NCBI GenBank assembly: GCA_028874215.1
Contig: JAPPLF010000100.1
Location: forward strand, 1-64,000
Reading direction: 5' to 3'
From: Acidobacteriota bacterium
GTDB lineage: Bacteria > Acidobacteriota > UBA6911 > RPQK01 > JAJDTT01
DNA length: 64,000 bases
Part shown: positions 59,860 to 64,000 of the stretch, piece after piece
Layout of the letters: every line of letters starts with the position of its first letter
How positions within the stretch are numbered: the first letter of the stretch is position 1
Translations under genes and position numbers: made by a program
The notes under the pieces: model-generated
Told to the model about the DNA's origin: nothing
The model's database searches: none
Seen by the model: the letters and a program-made list of their open reading frames with translations, nothing else

Positions 59860-60876
59860 ATGCCGAAACATCGTCTCGTCTGGCTGACCATCGTCGACCA
59901 GGACCCTTCACCGCTGGAGGCTCAACTCTCGGGCTTGGACTATGAGCTGGAAGTCGTTCTCCTGCCGGACCCGGAGCAGACGGTTCAGGCGGTCCGCGGC
60001 GGCGACGCGGTAGTCACGGTCGGCGTGCCGCTTCGGACCGAGGTGCTGGATCAGGCCCAGAGGCTTCAGGCGATTCTGAGCCAGGGGCACGGCGTCGATC
60101 ACATCGACATCGACGATGCCACCCGGCACGGAATCATGGTGGTCAATACGCCCGGCTTCTGCACCGAAGAGGTCTCCAATCACGCTCTGGCGCTGCTGTT
60201 GGCCTGTACCCGCCAGATCGTCAGTCTGGACCGCCGGGTCAGGAACGGGGAGTGGACGCCGGACCTGTGGGGCCGGATAGACCCCATTCCTCCCCTCGTC
60301 GGACAGGTGCTGGGTCTGGTGAGCTTCGGCGGCATCGCCCGGCTGTTTGCCCGCAAGGCCCGGGCTCTGGGATTGAAGATCATCGGCTACGACCCGTACA
60401 TCCCCCCCTGGATCGCGCAGGAGTACCGGATCGAGCTGGTCCCGGACCTGAACGAGCTGGCCCGCCGCTCCGACTTCGTTTCCATGCACGTGCCCAACGC
60501 CGCCGCCACCCGGGGCATGCTTGGCGAAGACTTCTTCCGGGCCATGAAGCCGAGTGCTTATTTCGTCAACACGGGCCGGGGCCGCACCGTCGACGAGGCG
60601 GCCATGATTTCGGCGCTTCAAGAGGGGGAGATCGCCGGCGCCGGACTGGACGTTTTCGAGGTGGAACCGCTTTCTTCGGACAGTCCGCTCATGGAGATGG
60701 AGAACGTGGTCCTGACACCGCATTCGGCCGGGCTATCGGAAGCGATCTGGAATCGTGGCGCCACCATCATGGGACAGGAAGCGGCCCGAATCTTCAGGGG
60801 AGAGTGGCCCATGTCCCTGGCCAACCCTCAGGTGCGGGACCGGGTTCCTCCCCGGAGACCGGCCACCAACTCTTGA
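59860..60876 (+). CDS. D-2-hydroxyacid dehydrogenase family protein (CtBP-like)
   Basis: The 338-residue protein has the family fold. The NAD-binding loop VLGLVSFGGIARLFARKA is shifted from GxGxxG to G-x-x-x-F-G-G. The catalytic Arg is in NTGRGRTVDE, the Glu in DVFEVEPL and the His in LTPHSAGLS. It acts on 2-hydroxy or 2-oxo acids with NAD(H). GGAGAGGAGAG precedes the ATG. It follows the lactonase fusion gene after 25 bases, and could reduce or oxidise the acid product of that enzyme, though this is inference. Confidence 0.92.
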   Translation: MPKHRLVWLTIVDQDPSPLEAQLSGLDYELEVVLLPDPEQTVQAVRGGDAVVTVGVPLRTEVLDQAQRLQAILSQGHGVDHIDIDDATRHGIMVVNTPGFCTEEVSNHALALLLACTRQIVSLDRRVRNGEWTPDLWGRIDPIPPLVGQVLGLVSFGGIARLFARKARALGLKIIGYDPYIPPWIAQEYRIELVPDLNELARRSDFVSMHVPNAAATRGMLGEDFFRAMKPSAYFVNTGRGRTVDEAAMISALQEGEIAGAGLDVFEVEPLSSDSPLMEMENVVLTPHSAGLSEAIWNRGATIMGQEAARIFRGEWPMSLANPQVRDRVPPRRPATNS

Positions 60877-60918
60877 TCGAAACGGACTGGATTGCCGTTG
60901 GCGGCGAGAGGCTGCTGT

Positions 60919-61281
60919 TCAGGCGCCGTCCACGTACTCCACCGGCTGGGGGTGGATCTCGTCGGCCGGCCTTCGGCCCGCGTCGCGCCGTCCGCTCCCT
61001 GCCAGCCGGCTGATGATCCGAACGGTCATCTCGTGGTCGCAACAGATCTGGCAGCTCAAGCGGACGCCGGTCACCCGGCGCATCTCCAGGACCTTCTGCT
61101 CGGCGGCCGTCATCCGAGCGGGCTCGCCGTCGACGAACTCCACCCTGCAAGTGGTGCAGCGGGCGTTCCCGCCGCAGGCGTGAAGCTGATCGATTCCGGC
61201 CTCGTCGGTGAGAGCCAGGACCAGCCGCTTGCCGGAATCCACGTCGAAATCGCCTACACCCTCCACAGTCAGCTTGGGCAT
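60919..61281 (-). CDS. Plant-type [2Fe-2S] ferredoxin
   Basis: The 120-residue protein has the four ligands C36, C42 and C45 (HACGGNARCTTC) and C77 (RLSCQICC), with spacing C-x5-C-x2-C-x31-C, normal for this family. C80 and C81 are additional. The C-terminal 30 residues are basic and unordered. It passes electrons to an oxygenase or reductase; no such partner is next to it. GAGGAG precedes the ATG, which is two bases after the DUF2848 stop, so both are probably made together. Confidence 0.92.
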   Translation of the reverse strand: MPKLTVEGVGDFDVDSGKRLVLALTDEAGIDQLHACGGNARCTTCRVEFVDGEPARMTAAEQKVLEMRRVTGVRLSCQICCDHEMTVRIISRLAGSGRRDAGRRPADEIHPQPVEYVDGA

Positions 61282-61283
61282 GC

Positions 61284-62075
61284 CTACTCCTCTTTTCTGG
61301 TTTCCAACTTTCGATCGAAGTCTTGCCGGTATTGCAGGTCGTCCCCCAGCGGAACCGCCCGGAACTCGTGCCGGATGGTTCGGTCCAGCACCGGGTCGTT
61401 AAGACCCACCAGGAAGCTGTCCCCCACGCCCAGCGCCGTTGCCGGGGGAAGTTCAAGCCGCTGAACGGTCTCGTCCACCGAATCCAGGAAGGAACCGCAG
61501 CCGCAGTACAGGACCATGGGGTCGGCCAGCGATTGAACTTCGTTCATATTCAGCAGATAGTCCAAATCCACCAATTCCGAAATCCTGCTGTCCTGCAACG
61601 GGACGGTGTGCTCTCCCACCACAACGTGGCTGAAAATGCGCAACTCATCCCAGTGGGGACGTACCTCCCGGTATGGCCACGCCGTCCGCGCCAACGGGTG
61701 GGGACACATCTGTTTTGGCTTGTCCGGAAAGAGGGGGTCGAGTTCCCGGTCGCACTGGTCGCTGCCCACGGAAATGAGGATCTCCTGCCCGTCGCGGATG
61801 GCGACGACTTCGGCTTCCCCACCCGTCATCGAACCCTGGACCTCGAAGTCGGGACTCTGGGTGAGCAGATAACGGCCGAGGTGGAAGATGGACGGATTCG
61901 TAAGCGTCGCCATGGTGAAGCGTCCGTCCCGCTCGAGCTGTTCATCCATCTCCTTCCGCATCCCCTTCACGTCCCGGGAGCAGAAACGGGCTCCGGACAC
62001 CGACCCCACCGGGAGAGAGCGCTGCTCCGTACCTGACCGCCCCTGGACCGTCATCTCGACATAGGTGATCTGCAT
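61284..62075 (-). CDS. DUF2848 family protein
   Basis: The 263-residue protein matches the DUF2848 pattern: EILISVGSDQCDREL, then KQMCPHPLARTAWPYREVRPHWDEL, a CGCGSFL segment and a C-terminal VGLNDPVLDRTIRHEF. Members are related to the fumarylacetoacetate-hydrolase fold by reputation, and their reaction is unknown. The CGC and CPH motifs could hold a metal. Joint expression with a ferredoxin is notable because the family is not known to need one. Confidence 0.8.
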   Translation of the reverse strand: MQITYVEMTVQGRSGTEQRSLPVGSVSGARFCSRDVKGMRKEMDEQLERDGRFTMATLTNPSIFHLGRYLLTQSPDFEVQGSMTGGEAEVVAIRDGQEILISVGSDQCDRELDPLFPDKPKQMCPHPLARTAWPYREVRPHWDELRIFSHVVVGEHTVPLQDSRISELVDLDYLLNMNEVQSLADPMVLYCGCGSFLDSVDETVQRLELPPATALGVGDSFLVGLNDPVLDRTIRHEFRAVPLGDDLQYRQDFDRKLETRKEE

Positions 62076-62425
62076 CGGCGTAGAATACTCGGATTCTTCC
62101 TTGCGTGCGACAGCATCGAACCGGCTGATGCGGGATCGGACGCGGGCTGGCTACGGTTTCAGGAAACCGCCGGAAACGGCCGGGTCTCCCGGTTCGATTC
62201 TCTAGACGTCGCCCATTCATTCGTGCTATTTCTGGAAAAAATTTTCGTCGCGAACAAGACTTTCATCTCCGCGCGCCGGTCGGGGCTGCCAAGTCGGAGG
62301 ATGCCCCCAGAGTAGATAGCGCAGTGTTCGAGACCCTTTCCCGAGCGAAATTTTTCAAACCACACAGGAACCATGCACTGCCGCACGGCTCATCGATGCC
62401 GTGGCGGCGGCGGAGGACCTCCACC
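62076..62425. other. 350-base divergent intergenic region
   Basis: The middle contains an AT-rich stretch (GGAAAAAATTTTCG, about 62233) and TAGATA near 62313, which could be a -10 for the plus-strand gene. No gene is supported here. The 34 extra codons that could lengthen the next gene contain no ribosome site or signal sequence. Confidence 0.45.
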
Positions 62426-63403
62426 ATGGCCGGATTCCGATGGCCCTATCTGTTGATCACTCCGATTCTGGCGGTCGCCGGACAGGGATTCGCTCCGGCG
62501 CAAACCTCGGCTTGCGCCGATCACTCGATTTCCGCCGGGGCCGTGCGGACATACGAGGACGTGGAGGCGTTCGTCAAATGCGCCTACGAGTTTGTCCAGG
62601 AAGTGGGATTCGAGGAGGCGCGAAGGGCCTTCCACGAAGACGAACGGTGGAGAAAGGGACCCAACTATATTTTTGTCTCCGAGGATACGCCCGTGAGTGA
62701 AGAGACTCGGAGCTTGGTATTTCCGCCCGACCCGTCCAGGGAAGGACGGACGATAACGCGGCTGCTGGACGACGCCTTCGGCAACAACTACTACAGGGAT
62801 CGGCATCGTATCCTGAGCCTCGTCGGTGAGGGCTGGATCCATTACGCGTTCACGAACCCGGCGACCGGCATGGAAGAGCCCAAGGCCTCCTACGTCAAGA
62901 GCATCGACTGGGACGGGACCCCGGCCGCCATCGGCTCCGGCATCTACCGGCGCGACCTCCCGGGGACCTGCCGGCGAGAAGAGGTCAACGCCACGGTGCT
63001 CGGCATAGACCCGTCCAACGAGAGGCTGCAGGAGTTCGTCCGTTGCGCCGCCATGGAAGTGGAAGCGATGGGGTACTTCGCCTCCATCAGCCTGTCCGCG
63101 GATCCCCGTTGGAGGCACGACTCGATCTATTTGTTCGGCGTCGACGGAAACGGAAACACGCTGTTCAGCGGGGATCCCTACCGCTGGGGCGGTTGGACCT
63201 TGGGCGGCCCCGATACTGAGCTGACCTCCCTGGCCGACCGGGACGACCTGAGCGTGGCCCAGGCCTTCGGTGAAACCTTTCTCTACTACATGAGCCGAAA
63301 CCCCGCCACCGGGATGGAGCAGCGGAAAGTCGTCTTCGTCAAGCGGGTGGTCACCTACGGCCTGCCGATCCTCATCGGCTCGGGTTATTATCTGGATGAA
63401 TGA
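62426..63403 (+). CDS. Secreted protein with two Cache-like domains
   Basis: The 325-residue protein has a signal peptide (MAGFRWPYLLITPILAVAG) and two repeats of about 150 residues. Each begins near a Cys, then has the helix YEDVEAFVKCAYEFV or NERLQEFVRCAAMEV, and ends VKSIDWDGTPAAIGSGIY or VKRVVTYGLPILIGSGYY. The ends match the strand-turn of single Cache domains, extracellular small-molecule sensors. The Cys pairs in each repeat may form disulfides. There is no transmembrane signalling domain, so it is a soluble or envelope-bound binding protein. I use the ATG at 62426 because GGAGG lies nine bases upstream. Confidence 0.8.
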   Translation: MAGFRWPYLLITPILAVAGQGFAPAQTSACADHSISAGAVRTYEDVEAFVKCAYEFVQEVGFEEARRAFHEDERWRKGPNYIFVSEDTPVSEETRSLVFPPDPSREGRTITRLLDDAFGNNYYRDRHRILSLVGEGWIHYAFTNPATGMEEPKASYVKSIDWDGTPAAIGSGIYRRDLPGTCRREEVNATVLGIDPSNERLQEFVRCAAMEVEAMGYFASISLSADPRWRHDSIYLFGVDGNGNTLFSGDPYRWGGWTLGGPDTELTSLADRDDLSVAQAFGETFLYYMSRNPATGMEQRKVVFVKRVVTYGLPILIGSGYYLDE

Positions 63404-63410
63404 AAAACTG

Positions 63411-63424
63411 CGGGCTCAAGCCCG
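63411..63424. terminator. Short hairpin between the two Cache-like genes
   Basis: CGGGCTCAAGCCCG forms a six-base stem with a two-base loop. It may weaken read-through to, or stabilise the message of, the next gene. There is no T-run. Confidence 0.35.
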
Positions 63425-63446
63425 ATTGCGAATCTGGAGGACCATC

Positions 63447-64000
63447 ATGACAATGAATCGCAGACTGTCCGGTTGCCTTTTTCTCTTATCCCTGCTGGTG
63501 GCGCCGCCCCAGGCATTCGGCAGCGATGACGGTCCGTCGTGTGCGGAGAATTCCGTCGTCGCCAGCGCCGTGCAAACTCGCGAAGACGTTCGCGCATTCG
63601 TTCAGTGCGCCTACGAATACGCCATTGAGATGGGGCCGGAGGAAGCTCGCAGGGCGTTCAACGAGGACGAGCGTTGGAATAGCGGATCCATCTACGTCTT
63701 CATTTCCGAATCGACGCCGGAAAGCGACCAGGCCCATCACTTTGTTTTCCCGCCCGAACCCGAGCGGGAGGGAACTTCGCGCGGACTCCTCATCGACGTC
63801 TTCGGCAACGACTACTACAAGGAGCAGCACCGCATCACCAGCGGCTTCGGGGAAGGTTGGTTGTACTATTCGTTCACGAATTTCGCGACCGGCAGGGACG
63901 AGCCGAAGGCGACCTACATCAAGAGCATCGACTGGAACGGAACCCCGGCCGGCATCGGCGCGGGAATCTACCTGCGGGACATTCCGGGCTCCTGCAATCG
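63447..64000 (+). CDS. Second Cache-like secreted paralogue (cut by window edge)
   Basis: The frame is open from the ATG at 63447 (GGAGG before it) to the end of the window, 184 codons. It starts with a signal peptide (MNRRLSGCLFLLSLLVAPPQ) and repeats the first domain of the preceding gene nearly step for step: REDVRAFVQCAYEYAIEMG, EEARRAFNEDERW, YIKSIDWNGTPAGIGAGIYLRD. It is a tandem paralogue; the second domain lies beyond the window. Confidence 0.9.
   Translation, partial: MTMNRRLSGCLFLLSLLVAPPQAFGSDDGPSCAENSVVASAVQTREDVRAFVQCAYEYAIEMGPEEARRAFNEDERWNSGSIYVFISESTPESDQAHHFVFPPEPEREGTSRGLLIDVFGNDYYKEQHRITSGFGEGWLYYSFTNFATGRDEPKATYIKSIDWNGTPAGIGAGIYLRDIPGSCN

Noticed and set aside
1-64000. 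tRNA, rRNA, riboswitch or prophage genes
   Set aside because: I looked in the intergenic stretches and found no cloverleaf, rRNA segment, recognisable riboswitch core or phage structural gene. A covariance-model search would be the proper test.

Overview
The window is about 64 kb of GC-rich DNA (roughly two-thirds G+C by eye) from a bacterial chromosome. I see about 50 supported protein genes, no rRNA or tRNA gene, no CRISPR array and no prophage. The gene content suggests a free-living or host-associated chemoheterotroph of the Acidobacteriota type: many single-copy catabolic enzymes (altronate-dehydratase-like, enolase superfamily, PhyH, Gfo/Idh/MocA, SMP-30), secreted beta-propellers, several peptidases and -10 elements of the TAGACT/TAGAAT type. 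The phylum is an inference from style of gene content and was not tested.

Layout. Positions 1-1.7 kb hold an IS5-type transposase tail and a complete stand-alone TnpB. From 1.8 to 7.3 kb a minus-strand group encodes an M20 peptidase, a double-length UxaA-type protein, an isochorismatase-fold hydrolase and a membrane zinc peptidase; Lon follows on the plus strand. From 10 to 15 kb come a frameshifted secreted glycosidase-like protein, a creatininase-family amidohydrolase, a nitrilase-family protein, an amino-acid permease and toxin-antitoxin leftovers. From 15.4 to 21.6 kb a compact minus-strand operon reads cupin, beta-propeller, Nramp-like transporter, enolase-superfamily enzyme, Ldh-type dehydrogenase and PhyH. 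From 21.7 to 26 kb a ThDP enzyme, an adenylate-forming enzyme and an aldehyde dehydrogenase form a plus-strand cluster.

From 26 to 30 kb lie a YwaF-type membrane protein, an amidohydrolase, an AAA/DUF4143 ATPase and a small DUF2283 gene pair. A housekeeping-like operon (30.2-37.4 kb, minus) carries an M16-like protein, phosphoglucose/phosphomannose isomerase, phosphomannomutase, DapF and an M20 peptidase. It is divergent from an ECF sigma/anti-sigma pair. Two transporters (SLC13 and an NCS2 permease with a soluble tail), an FAH-family enzyme, a threonine-dehydratase-like enzyme, MsrA and RtcB follow.

The 47.3-56.6 kb block is a type I restriction-modification island. It has an hsdM remnant, an hsdM interrupted by an in-frame amber codon, a DUF1016 nuclease gene containing palindromic repeats, hsdS, a collapsed AlbA_2 gene, hsdR and a YgjP-like zinc peptidase, nearly all joined by short overlaps. 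The last part (56.7-64 kb) holds a sialidase-like propeller, a natural Gfo/Idh/MocA-SMP-30 fusion that may join sugar oxidation to lactone opening, a 2-hydroxyacid dehydrogenase, a DUF2848-ferredoxin pair, and two tandem secreted Cache-like paralogues, the second cut by the window edge.

The points I consider most worth following are the dehydrogenase-lactonase fusion, the composite restriction island with its amber codon and accessory genes, the internally duplicated UxaA-like protein, the permease with a histidine-kinase-like tail, and a recurring GTAGTARACTGGG upstream motif that may mark a promoter class and an ATA start codon.
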